From the NCBI RefSeq assembly GCF_900107155.1, contig NZ_FNOX01000009.1, positions 87,167-151,166 on the forward strand: a stretch of DNA of 64,000 bases, written 5' to 3'. A model generated the notes under the pieces. It worked only from the letters and a program-made list of their open reading frames with translations, ran no database searches and had not been told where the DNA came from. The translations under genes and the position numbers were made by a program. This DNA comes from Pseudomonas salomonii (GTDB taxonomy: Bacteria; Pseudomonadota; Gammaproteobacteria; Pseudomonadales; Pseudomonadaceae). Of the stretch, positions 53,091-61,137 are shown piece after piece (within the stretch, counting starts at the first letter, position 1; every line of letters begins with the position of its first letter).

Positions 53091-54170
53091 TCAGTTGGCT
53101 TTGTGCTGTGCCCGGAGGCGCTCTGCCGCACTGCGCAGCAATTGTTCGGTGCCCGCCCAACCCAGGCAACCGTCAGTCACCGACACCCCGTATTTCATCG
53201 ACGCGCTCAACGGTTGGCAGCCTTCGAACAGGTGGCTTTCGAGCATCATGCCGATCAGCGACGTATCGCCTTGCAGGCGCTGTTGCAGCACGTCGTTGAA
53301 CACTGCCGGTTGACGCAGCGGGTCTTTGCCGCTGTTGGCGTGGCTGCAATCGACCATGATGCGCGCCGCGACCTTGGACTTGGCCAGGTCGTGTTTCACT
53401 TGCGCCACGCTTTGCGCATCGTAGTTCGGCCCACGATGACCGCCGCGCAGTACCAGGTGCGTATCGGGGTTGCCCGGTGTCTGGATGATTGCCGGATGGC
53501 CTTGGCTGTCCACCCCGAAATGGCGATGCGGGTGGGACGCCGAGCGCATCGCATCACAGGCAATCGCGACGCCGCCGTCGGTGCCATTTTTGAAGCCGAC
53601 CGGCATGCCCAGGCCGCTGGCCATTTCGCGGTGGATCTGCGATTCGGTGGTGCGTGCGCCGATGGCGACCCAACTGAGCAGGTCATCGAAGTAGCCGGCG
53701 GCCATGGGTTGCAGCAACTCGGTGGCGACCGGCAAGCCCAGGCGCAGCATCTCGCGCATCAGTTCGCGCGACAGCGTGAGGCCGGCGGCCATGTCGTCGC
53801 TGCCATCCAGGTGCGGATCGTAGGCCAGGCCTTTCCAGCCGATGGTGGTGCGCGGTTTTTCGACGTAGGCGCGGATTACCAGCAGCATCTGGTCGCTGAC
53901 TTCCAGCGCGAGCTTCTTCAAGTTGCGCGCGTATTCCATGGCTGATTCAGGGTCGTGGATCGAACACGGGCCGACAATCACCAGCAAACGCGAGTCTTCG
54001 CCATTGAGGATGGCGCGCACGGCTTGGCGATGGGTGTGGATCTGTTCATTCAGGAACGGGCTCAGAGGCAACTGGTGCTTAAGCTCAAGGGCGCTGGGCA
54101 GGCGCTGGGTCAGGGCTTCATTGGCGCTGGACAGGTTGGCAACAGGCAAGGCGGCGGTGGCAGAGTTCAT
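53091..54170 (-). CDS. 3-deoxy-7-phosphoheptulonate (DAHP) synthase, class I
   Basis: A 359-residue AroF/AroG/AroH-type enzyme catalysing the first step of the shikimate pathway. Motifs: IVGPCSIHDPESAMEYA, AYVEKPRTTIGWKGLAYDP, VLRGGHRGPNYDA and MVDCSHANSGKDP (metal and PEP ligands). The ATG at 54170 is preferred (AGGAAG eight bases upstream) over a TTG two codons earlier. Preceded by an unusually long leader with an attenuator-like arrangement rich in aromatic codons, so aromatic-amino-acid control by attenuation is likely. Confidence 0.95.
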   Translation of the reverse strand: MNSATAALPVANLSSANEALTQRLPSALELKHQLPLSPFLNEQIHTHRQAVRAILNGEDSRLLVIVGPCSIHDPESAMEYARNLKKLALEVSDQMLLVIRAYVEKPRTTIGWKGLAYDPHLDGSDDMAAGLTLSRELMREMLRLGLPVATELLQPMAAGYFDDLLSWVAIGARTTESQIHREMASGLGMPVGFKNGTDGGVAIACDAMRSASHPHRHFGVDSQGHPAIIQTPGNPDTHLVLRGGHRGPNYDAQSVAQVKHDLAKSKVAARIMVDCSHANSGKDPLRQPAVFNDVLQQRLQGDTSLIGMMLESHLFEGCQPLSASMKYGVSVTDGCLGWAGTEQLLRSAAERLRAQHKAN

Positions 54171-54218
54171 ATTCAAGGCTTCCTGGGCAAGCGGCGGGCT
54201 GTTCCCGCACGCTCTGCC

Positions 54219-54371
54219 CTACTGGGGTGTTCGACAATTGGCCGTATTGGCTACGTGTGTTGGCTTGCCACCAATAGGTGACCGATCGGAGGCGGCAGGC
54301 TGTCCCGAACGGAGCTTGCTAAATCGCCATGCAGTCGAAGTGTCGTAACGGTAATAGGTGGCGTAGTTCAT
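54219..54371 (-). CDS. short Tyr-rich upstream ORF in the DAHP-synthase leader
   Basis: A 50-codon ORF beginning MNYATYYRYDTSTAWRF with AAAGGACTCACGAC before its ATG, between the leader terminator and the synthase gene. Five aromatic codons occur in the first ten positions' neighbourhood (Tyr3, Tyr6, Tyr7, Tyr9, then Trp15, Phe17). It may be a second leader peptide. A GC-rich stem (GGGCAAGCGGCGGG and its partial complement) lies between its stop and the synthase start, without a T run. Confidence 0.55.
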   Translation of the reverse strand: MNYATYYRYDTSTAWRFSKLRSGQPAASDRSPIGGKPTHVANTANCRTPQ

Positions 54372-54421
54372 GTCGTGAGTCCTTTTAGTGTTCGGTGTGA
54401 AGCAGAATTATTGGGGGCCTT

Positions 54422-54460
54422 AAAAAACAAAACCCCCGGTCGGGGAGCCGACCGGGGGTT
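54422..54460 (-). terminator. strong intrinsic terminator in the DAHP-synthase leader (attenuator)
   Basis: On the minus strand: arms AACCCCCGGTCGG and CCGACCGGGGGTT around CTCC, followed by TTTTGTTTTTT. It lies downstream of the aromatic-rich leader peptide and 250 bases upstream of the synthase, so read-through is needed to express the enzyme. Confidence 0.9.
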
Positions 54461-54510
54461 AGATTTCTCTGGTAGGCGACCCCTTGAGTAGTGGGCGCCG
54501 ATTTCAGGTA

Positions 54511-54645
54511 TCAGGCGCGCCAGTGGCTAAACCAATACCCAAAATAAAAGCTGACCAGTGCGCTCAAACCGCTCACACGGGTAGCCGACACCAAGCACGA
54601 GGCGCTGGCAGCAGGGCAAACCTGAGTGTGGGTGAGTTGCAACAT
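54511..54645 (-). CDS. leader peptide with aromatic cluster controlling the DAHP synthase
   Basis: A 44-codon ORF, ATG at 54645 with GGAG seven bases upstream, stop TGA at 54513-54511. The end of the peptide reads VSFYFGYWFSHWRA: three Phe, two Tyr and two Trp codons within ten positions (Phe33, Tyr34, Phe35, Tyr37, Trp38, Phe39, Trp42). The terminator begins about 50 bases after the stop. This is the classic layout of ribosome-mediated attenuation, as in pheA and trp leaders. Confidence 0.8.
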   Translation of the reverse strand: MLQLTHTQVCPAASASCLVSATRVSGLSALVSFYFGYWFSHWRA

Positions 54646-54790
54646 GGTGTGTCTCCAAATGATGGGGGGAGCTTACTAGAGGCACGCGTGTGGGTTCAAT
54701 CAGTTATTTCTATCGCGTGACCTACTTACGGCTATGGGGTGAGTACCGATATGCTGTTCACACGTTAATAATGATTGCCAGGACGCGACC

Positions 54791-55540
54791 ATGACTGCCT
54801 TGACCCTTGCCGCTGCCCAAACCACTTCCATCGCCGGCGACGTGCCGACCAACCTCCAGCGGCATTTGGCGTTTATGCAGGCGGCGGCGGAGCAGGGCGT
54901 GCAATTGCTGGTGTTTCCGGAACTGTCGTTGACCGGCTATGAGCCGGCCCTGGCAGCCCAATTGGCGATTGCTCCCGAGGACGCGTTGCTGGCACCGCTG
55001 CGCGAGATGGCACAGGAACTGCGAATGACCGCAGTGGTGGGCATGCCGATTCGTCTGGCACCTGCGACGGGTGTGTTTGTCGCAGCCCTGGTGCTGGGCG
55101 CGGACGGTTCGTTGGCGGTCTACACCAAGCAACATCTGCACCCGGGCGAAGAGGTGGCGTTTGTCGCAGGGCAGGGCGGCGCAGCACTCGAATGGGCGGA
55201 TGATCGGATTGCACTCGCGGTCTGTGCGGATTTTTCCCACGCCAGCCATCCGCGTCTGGCAGCAGAGGCCGGCGCTACGGTGTACGCCGCCGGTGTGCTG
55301 ATCAGCGAAGGCGGGTACGCAACTGACAGCGCGCTGCTTCAGGGGTATGCCGCCGAACATCGCATGCTGGTCCTGATGGCCAACCATGGTGGTCCGTCCG
55401 GTGGTTATACCTGTGCAGGGCGCAGCGCTATTTGGACTGCGGACGGGAGCCTGCTTGCCGGCGTACCGGGCACTGGCGAGGCTTTGGTGATTGCCCGCCG
55501 CAACGGCCAGCACTGGACTGGCCAAGTCGTAGCCCTCTGA
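54791..55540 (+). CDS. carbon-nitrogen hydrolase (nitrilase superfamily)
   Basis: A 249-residue amidase-like enzyme with the full Glu-Lys-Cys triad: Glu44 in VFPELSLTGY, Lys113 in YTKQHLHPGE and Cys145 in AVCADFSH. Hydrolyses a non-peptide C-N bond; substrate unknown. One base before the GNAT gene, so translation is probably coupled. Confidence 0.92.
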   Translation: MTALTLAAAQTTSIAGDVPTNLQRHLAFMQAAAEQGVQLLVFPELSLTGYEPALAAQLAIAPEDALLAPLREMAQELRMTAVVGMPIRLAPATGVFVAALVLGADGSLAVYTKQHLHPGEEVAFVAGQGGAALEWADDRIALAVCADFSHASHPRLAAEAGATVYAAGVLISEGGYATDSALLQGYAAEHRMLVLMANHGGPSGGYTCAGRSAIWTADGSLLAGVPGTGEALVIARRNGQHWTGQVVAL

Positions 55541-55541
55541 A

Positions 55542-55988
55542 ATGGGTTTTTACCTGCGCGCGGCGACGGACCTTGACCTGCCGTTCGCGCGAACGCTGAC
55601 CCATGAAGCCATGAATCGCTACTACCTGCAGTACGATTTGTTGTGGTCTGACCATGGCTTTGATGTCGCCTGGGCTTCGCGTGAAAACTGGCTGATTTGC
55701 CAGGATGAAACCGTGATGGGGTTTATCAGCGTCAGCCGTGACAGCCGGGCGCTTTATATTCGCGAATTGCACCTGCTTGAGCGCTGTCGTAAACAGGGCG
55801 CGGGCAGTTGGGTGTTGCAGCAGATGGTACTCAAGGCGCGCGCGCAGGGCTTGGGCCTTTTACGCTTGACCGTGTTCAAGACCAATCCGGCGAAGGGCCT
55901 GTATCAGCGCCAGGGGCTGAGCATTGTTGGGGAGGAGGACTGCTTTTGGCGCATGGAGCGCGTGTGTCAGGCTGGCGCTGTGGACTAA
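55542..55988 (+). CDS. GNAT-family N-acetyltransferase
   Basis: A 148-residue acetyltransferase. The acetyl-CoA-binding region reads RELHLLERCRKQGAGSWVLQQM and motif B reads LTVFKTNPAKGLYQRQGL. Follows the nitrilase-type gene by one base; the pair may modify related small amines or amino acids. Confidence 0.87.
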   Translation: MGFYLRAATDLDLPFARTLTHEAMNRYYLQYDLLWSDHGFDVAWASRENWLICQDETVMGFISVSRDSRALYIRELHLLERCRKQGAGSWVLQQMVLKARAQGLGLLRLTVFKTNPAKGLYQRQGLSIVGEEDCFWRMERVCQAGAVD

Positions 55989-56023
55989 ATCAAGCACAGG
56001 GTAGGAATAAGCGCATACTGCGC

Positions 56024-56263
56024 TCAAGACACGCTGTTTGGATCGCGGTGTTGAGCCACGGGCTCATCCACGATAATCCCTTCTTTCATGCCCAGCAGGA
56101 CCGCTACTTTATGGGCTTCCCCACGCCGTCCCTTTTTACGCCCAGCGAGCACTTGATACGTGGTGGCCGGATCAACGCCATGTTCACGTGCGAACGCTTG
56201 AACTGACTTTCCTTGATGTTCCAGCCAAGCCTTGGCTTGTGCGGCGGTACGGATTCCGGGCAT
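56024..56263 (-). CDS. small HTH DNA-binding protein
   Basis: A 79-residue protein with a Cro/gp16-like helix-turn-helix (FAREHGVDPATTYQVLAGRKKGRRGEAHKVAVLLGM), of a type often found beside prophage or pyocin regulators. Divergent from the XRE gene at 56345. The 81-base gap has a direct repeat of GTTCAA separated by AACC next to this gene's start, a likely operator. Confidence 0.75.
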   Translation of the reverse strand: MPGIRTAAQAKAWLEHQGKSVQAFAREHGVDPATTYQVLAGRKKGRRGEAHKVAVLLGMKEGIIVDEPVAQHRDPNSVS

Positions 56264-56344
56264 AGTTCAAAACCGTTCAAGTTTGTGTAAAACGAGATGA
56301 GTGTGTCACCTCTTGGGGTGTGCCAGATAGGATCATACATCCAA

Positions 56345-56710
56345 ATGAGTGGAATCGGTTCGCGTTTGCGTCAAGAAAGAGAGCGACTTGGCCTGTCGCA
56401 GAAAGTTTTTGGTGAAATTGGAGGCGTTGAAGCCAATGCCCAGGGCAAATATGAAAACGGAGGGCGGGCGCCTAAAGCCGACTATCTTTCACGGGTAGCC
56501 GAAAAAGGTGTTGATATCCTGTACGTGTTGACCGGCGTGGCCACGCCGATCCAATTGGAAAACCTCAGCCAGATAGAAGAGAAAGTCCTCGGTGATTACC
56601 GCGCCATGTTCAAGGAAGACCAGGATGCAATCCGCCGCCTCACATCCACCCTGGCCGAACATTCAGTCGCGTTGAATGGGAAAATCAAACCGCAAGCCCA
56701 GGATTCCTGA
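56345..56710 (+). CDS. XRE-family regulator
   Basis: A 121-residue protein. N-terminal HTH (IGSRLRQERERLGLSQKVFGEIGGVEANAQGKYENGGRAP) and a C-terminal helical tail. The ATG at 56345 follows AGGATC. Phage-repressor-like; with the divergent small HTH gene it could be a two-repressor switch left from a mobile element. No other phage genes are nearby. Confidence 0.8.
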   Translation: MSGIGSRLRQERERLGLSQKVFGEIGGVEANAQGKYENGGRAPKADYLSRVAEKGVDILYVLTGVATPIQLENLSQIEEKVLGDYRAMFKEDQDAIRRLTSTLAEHSVALNGKIKPQAQDS

Positions 56711-56861
56711 CCTTTTACCCAGGAAACAGCGCTGCTTGTCATCCGACGGGCAGCTTCATCACGTTGAAACTCTATATATATGACGCTTGCAGCTAGGTCT
56801 GCGCCTTGGTTTTTTGCTAAGGTGTTCAGCAACCTATAAGACCATATCGCGAGGTGTCTGC

Positions 56862-57503
56862 TTGATTAGGGTGCTAGTAGTCGATGACCATGATCTCGTT
56901 CGTACGGGCATTACACGAATGCTGGCTGACATCGATGGCCTGCAAGTAGTCGGCCAGGCCGAATCGGGGGAGGAATCCCTGATCAAGGCCCGGGAGTTGA
57001 AACCCGATGTGGTATTGATGGACGTCAAGATGCCCGGGATTGGCGGTCTTGGTGCCACGACAAAATTGTTGCGCAGCCATCCGGACATCAAGGTCGTGGT
57101 AGTCACCGTGTGCGAGGAAGATCCCTTTCCCACCCGGCTTCTGCAGGCGGGAGCCGCCGGCTACCTGACCAAGGGCGCAGGCCTGGCCGAGATGGTGCAA
57201 GCCATACGCCTGGTATTTGCCGGCCAGCGCTATATCAGCCCGCAGATTGCCCAGCAGTTGGCGATCAAGTCGTTCCAGCCTACCAGCGACTCGCCGTTTG
57301 ATGCGTTGTCGGAGCGGGAAATCCAGATCGCCTTGATGATCGTCGGCTGCCAGAAAGTCCAGACGATCTCCGACAAGCTGTGCCTGTCGCCTAAAACCGT
57401 CAACACCTACCGCTATCGTATTTTCGAGAAGCTCGCCATCAGCAGTGATGTTGAATTGACCCTGCTCGCGGTACGCCACGGCATGGTGGACGCCAGCGCC
57501 TGA
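56862..57503 (+). CDS. gacA: response regulator GacA
   Basis: A 213-residue NarL-type regulator, the output of the GacS/GacA system that activates rsm small RNAs controlling secondary metabolism. Asp54 in VLMDVKMPG is the phosphorylation site; LuxR HTH at the C-terminus (LSEREIQIALMIVGCQKVQTISDKL). The start is TTG at 56862 with GAGGTG upstream, as known for gacA in other fluorescent pseudomonads. Directly followed by uvrC, the conserved neighbour. Confidence 0.97.
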   Translation: MIRVLVVDDHDLVRTGITRMLADIDGLQVVGQAESGEESLIKARELKPDVVLMDVKMPGIGGLGATTKLLRSHPDIKVVVVTVCEEDPFPTRLLQAGAAGYLTKGAGLAEMVQAIRLVFAGQRYISPQIAQQLAIKSFQPTSDSPFDALSEREIQIALMIVGCQKVQTISDKLCLSPKTVNTYRYRIFEKLAISSDVELTLLAVRHGMVDASA

Positions 57504-57504
57504 C

Positions 57505-59328
57505 ATGACCACACCGTTTGATCCGAGTGCCTTTCTCTCAACCTGCAGTGGCCGCCCTGGCGTGTACCGCATGTTCGACAGCGAGGCACGCCTGCTTTAC
57601 GTGGGCAAAGCCAAGAACCTGAAGAACCGCCTGGCGAGCTACTTTCGCAAGACCGGGCTGGCGCCGAAAACCGCCGCGCTGGTGGCGCGTATCGCCCAGG
57701 TTGAAACCACCATCACTGCCAATGAAACCGAGGCGCTGCTGCTGGAGCAGACGCTGATCAAGGAATGGCGGCCGCCCTACAACATCCTGCTGCGTGACGA
57801 CAAATCCTACCCCTATGTGTATTTGTCCGACGGTGACTTCCCGCGCCTGAGCATTCACCGAGGCGCGAAGAAGGCCAAGGGCAAGTATTTCGGCCCGTAC
57901 CCGAGCGCCGGCGCGATCCGCGAAAGCCTGAGCCTGCTGCAAAAGACTTTTTTTGTGCGCCAGTGCGAAGACAGCTTCTACAGGAACCGCACGCGGCCGT
58001 GCCTGCAATACCAGATCAAGCGTTGCAAGGCGCCCTGTGTCGGCTTGGTTGAACCGGCGGAATACGCCGAAGATGTGCGCCATTCGGTGATGTTCCTTGA
58101 AGGGCGCAGCAACGCCCTCACCGATGAACTCTCAGGCGCCATGGAGCAGGCCGCCAGTACCCTGGATTTCGAACGGGCTGCCGAGCTGCGCGACCAGATC
58201 TCGCTGTTGCGCCGCGTGCAGGACCAGCAAAGCATGGAAGGTGGCACCGGTGATGTCGACGTGATCGCCGCCTTCGTCAACCCCGGCGGCGCCTGCGTGC
58301 ACCTGATCAGCGTGCGTGGCGGGCGAGTGCTGGGCAGCAAGAACTTCTTCCCGCAGACCGGTATCGACGAGGAAGTGGCCGAAGTCATGGCAGCCTTCCT
58401 TGGCCAGTACTACGTGAGCAGCCCCGAGCGCGACTTGCCGTCCGAACTGATCGTCAACGTGGTGCATGAGGACTTCCCCACGCTCATCGAGGCGATCCAC
58501 GAATTGCGCGGCCGTGAGCTGGACATCAGTCACCGTGTACGCGGCACCCGCGCGCGCTGGCAACAATTGGCCGTGACCAATGCCGAACAGGCTCTGGGCG
58601 CGCGCCTGGCCAATCGTCAGCACGTTGCCGCACGTTTCGATGCCCTGGCCGAAGTGCTTAACCTGGATGAACCGCCCCAGCGCCTGGAGTGCTACGACAT
58701 CAGCCACTCCAGCGGCGAAGCCACCGTGGCTTCCTGCGTGGTATTCGGGCCGGAAGGGCCGATCAAATCCGATTACCGGCGCTACAACATCGAAGGCGTC
58801 ACTGCCGGCGATGACTACGCCGCCATGCACCAGGCTCTCACACGGCGCTTCAGCAAACTCAAGGACGGCGAGGGCAAGCTCCCCGATATCCTGCTGGTAG
58901 ACGGCGGCAAGGGCCAGCTGTCCATGGCCCGTGACGTGCTCAACGAACTGGCGGTGCCTGACCTGATCCTGCTTGGCGTGGCCAAGGGCGCCACGCGCAA
59001 GGCCGGTTTCGAGACGTTGTACTTGAATGATGCCGCCCATGAGTTCACTTTGAAGGGCGACTCCCCCGCGTTGCACCTGATTCAACAGATCCGCGACGAA
59101 GCTCACCGCTTTGCCATTACCGGCCACCGTGCCCGCCGTGGCAAAACCCGGCGAACCTCAACGCTGGAAGGGGTGGCAGGTGTTGGCCCGACCCGCCGTC
59201 GCGACCTGCTTAAACATTTTGGTGGCTTGCAGGAGCTATCCCGTGCCAGCATTGACGAAATAGCCAAAGCACCCGGTATCAGTAAAAAGCTCGCAGAATT
59301 GATTTATGCAAGTCTGCACAGCGAATAG
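57505..59328 (+). CDS. uvrC: excinuclease ABC subunit C
   Basis: A 607-residue nuclease subunit making both incisions in nucleotide excision repair. Domains: GIY-YIG at the N-terminus (GVYRMFDSEARLLYVGKAKNLKNRL), a Cys cluster (RPCLQYQIKRCKAPC), a UVR motif (LDFERAAELRDQISLLRRV), an RNase-H-like domain (ECYDISHSSGE) and a C-terminal helix-hairpin-helix pair. Start one base after the gacA stop. Confidence 0.97.
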   Translation: MTTPFDPSAFLSTCSGRPGVYRMFDSEARLLYVGKAKNLKNRLASYFRKTGLAPKTAALVARIAQVETTITANETEALLLEQTLIKEWRPPYNILLRDDKSYPYVYLSDGDFPRLSIHRGAKKAKGKYFGPYPSAGAIRESLSLLQKTFFVRQCEDSFYRNRTRPCLQYQIKRCKAPCVGLVEPAEYAEDVRHSVMFLEGRSNALTDELSGAMEQAASTLDFERAAELRDQISLLRRVQDQQSMEGGTGDVDVIAAFVNPGGACVHLISVRGGRVLGSKNFFPQTGIDEEVAEVMAAFLGQYYVSSPERDLPSELIVNVVHEDFPTLIEAIHELRGRELDISHRVRGTRARWQQLAVTNAEQALGARLANRQHVAARFDALAEVLNLDEPPQRLECYDISHSSGEATVASCVVFGPEGPIKSDYRRYNIEGVTAGDDYAAMHQALTRRFSKLKDGEGKLPDILLVDGGKGQLSMARDVLNELAVPDLILLGVAKGATRKAGFETLYLNDAAHEFTLKGDSPALHLIQQIRDEAHRFAITGHRARRGKTRRTSTLEGVAGVGPTRRRDLLKHFGGLQELSRASIDEIAKAPGISKKLAELIYASLHSE

Positions 59329-59360
59329 AATGCCTTCTCACCTCGTAGCCAGTTGTGCCG

Positions 59361-59921
59361 ATGAATATCCCTAATCTGATCACCGTTCTACGCGTCCTGC
59401 TTATCCCGATTTTCATTTTGTTGTTCTATTTGCCCTACGAATGGAGCTATGCCGCCTCCAGTTCGGTGTTTGCCTTCGCTGCCGCCACCGACTGGCTTGA
59501 CGGCTACCTGGCACGCCGCCTGGAGCAAAGCACGCCATTCGGCGCGTTCCTGGACCCTGTGGCCGACAAGCTGATGGTCGCCGTGGCCCTGGTCCTGCTG
59601 GTGCAGGAACACGGCAACCTGTGGCTGACCTTGCCGGCCGCCGTGATCATCGGCCGCGAGATCGTCGTCTCGGCCCTGCGCGAATGGATGGCCGAAATCG
59701 GCGCCCGCGCTCATGTGGCCGTCTCCAACATGGGCAAATGGAAAACCGCCGCGCAAATGCTTGCGCTGGTGATTTTGCTGGCCAACCCGTCGGACTTCTC
59801 GATGTGGGTGCTGATTGGTTACGCCTTGCTGCTGATCGCCGCCGGCCTCACGTTGTGGTCCATGCTTCAGTATTTGCGCGCTGCCTGGCCGCATCTGCGC
59901 ACCACCGTTGAAAAGAAATAA
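59361..59921 (+). CDS. pgsA: CDP-diacylglycerol-glycerol-3-phosphate 3-phosphatidyltransferase
   Basis: A 186-residue inner-membrane enzyme making phosphatidylglycerol phosphate. The CDP-alcohol phosphotransferase signature is complete: DWLDGYLARRLEQSTPFGAFLDPVADK. About four to five helices. The ATG at 59361 gives the conserved MNIPNLIT start; a GTG two codons earlier is an alternative. Conserved position after uvrC and before tRNA-Gly. Confidence 0.96.
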   Translation: MNIPNLITVLRVLLIPIFILLFYLPYEWSYAASSSVFAFAAATDWLDGYLARRLEQSTPFGAFLDPVADKLMVAVALVLLVQEHGNLWLTLPAAVIIGREIVVSALREWMAEIGARAHVAVSNMGKWKTAAQMLALVILLANPSDFSMWVLIGYALLLIAAGLTLWSMLQYLRAAWPHLRTTVEKK

Positions 59922-59941
59922 AACTTTTTTGAATCAAGGGG

Positions 59942-59969
59942 TTGACGGGGGTTCTGGATTCTATAGAAT
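59942..59969 (+). promoter_or_regulatory. sigma-70-type promoter of tRNA-Gly
   Basis: TTGACG (-35) and TAGAAT (-10) spaced 16 bases, just upstream of the tRNA. Confidence 0.65.
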
Positions 59970-59984
59970 GCACACCACCAAGAC

Positions 59985-60060
<76 letters not shown>

Positions 60061-60070
60061 AATGCAAAGA

Positions 60071-60100
60071 AAAAGCCACTCTAACGAGTGGCTTTTTTTT
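60071..60100 (+). terminator. terminator after tRNA-Gly
   Basis: Arms AAAAGCCACT and AGTGGCTTTT around CTAACG, followed by further T. The vgrG remnant begins within a few bases of it. Confidence 0.9.
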
Positions 60101-60103
60101 GCC

Positions 60104-60693
60104 TGGGTGCCTAGGTCCTGATCGCCGGTGGCGGTGTGCTGCTGGTTGTAGCGCGGGTGGGTGAAGGTGTCGTCGCGCTGTACCTGGCGCGCGGTGCGCA
60201 CTTGTTCGGTGTAGTGGAAGCGGGTCAACGCCGGTTCCATGGAATCGCCGCCACCCATGGGCTGGTAGATCACCGGGCAGTCGGTGTGCGTGCCGATGGT
60301 GCCCAGGCCGCCGACGCGGTCGGTGAGGACGAGGGTGTGGCCGTCGGCGCGGTGTTCGAAGGTGTAGAGCAGGCCTTCCTCGGCGGCGAGGCGGGCGACG
60401 AAATCGAGGTCGGTTTCGCCGGCCTGAACGCAGTATTCGCGGGGTTGGTGTTCGAAGCAGATTTCACTGCGGATGTCGGTGAGCTTTTGCTCGGCCAGCA
60501 TGCTGGTGATGATGTCGGGTACGGCTTGGCTTTGGAATATTCGCCAGTTGGAGCGCAGATCGAAACGCTTCAGGGTCGGTTCGACCACGGCGGTGTAGCG
60601 GGTGCGGCGAAAGCCGGTATCACCCTGTTGGAATAGGCTGACCAAACCGCGGACGTAGCGCACCGGGGAGGACAACCGCCCGCTGCCAAACAT
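60104..60693 (-). pseudogene. truncated vgrG (internal fragment)
   Basis: About 195 codons of a VgrG spike protein, in one frame: YRTAVVEPTL-like beta domain, NWRIFQSQAVPDIITSML, DLDFVARLAAEEGLLYTFEH, then QRDDTFTHPRYNQQHTATGDQDLG. The first 60-80 residues and the whole C-terminal gp5-like spike are missing. The reading frame runs on into the tRNA terminator and tRNA on the opposite strand, so the 3' break lies at about 60104. Located downstream of the effector/immunity pair. Confidence 0.85.
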
Positions 60694-60725
60694 GTGTGGC
60701 TTTCATGAAGAGTGCGCAGTCAAGA

Positions 60726-61124
60726 TTAATACCAATCGATTTGTGGTGCTTCACCTAAGTTGTGTTTTATCCATGTTTCACGCCTTTCGGAACTTAAGCC
60801 GAAATCGGAAATGTCTTCGTACCCTAAGTCGAGACTCATTTTAAAGTCTTTGGAAAGGTGAAAGGTGGCGGTGGTCCAAGCTGAATTAGTATCCTTTTTG
60901 TATATAAGTCGAAGTGTCTGGAAGTGTTCTTCCAGTTCTTCTATGTTCTCGTTTATATAGCCGTAACTGCCTTGAGGCTTTTTGTAGAAGATACTTATGC
61001 TCCAAACGTCTTCAATCATCTCTGTTCTTATCCATGCTTCCATGAAATCATCAGGCACGGTGTCAATTAAAAATTGACCAATTAGAGTATATACTTGCTC
61101 TTGTGGTGGTAGGTTCTCTTGCAT
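60726..61124 (-). CDS. YezG/DUF600-family immunity protein
   Basis: A 132-residue AT-rich gene. Conserved YezG pattern: V-Y-x-x-I-G-x-F-L-I-D-x-x-P near the start, SAWTTATFHLSKDFKMSLDLGYEDI in the centre, and SSERRETWIKHNLGEAP at the end. Bacillus YezG neutralises the nuclease toxin YeeF, so here it should protect against the nuclease encoded 13 bases upstream. Cytoplasmic, no signal peptide. Confidence 0.82.
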   Translation of the reverse strand: MQENLPPQEQVYTLIGQFLIDTVPDDFMEAWIRTEMIEDVWSISIFYKKPQGSYGYINENIEELEEHFQTLRLIYKKDTNSAWTTATFHLSKDFKMSLDLGYEDISDFGLSSERRETWIKHNLGEAPQIDWY

Positions 61125-61137
61125 GAATTACTCCTGG

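Noticed and set aside
56024..56710. Prophage or pyocin locus
   Set aside because: Only two small divergent DNA-binding genes are present; no structural, lysis or integrase genes follow.
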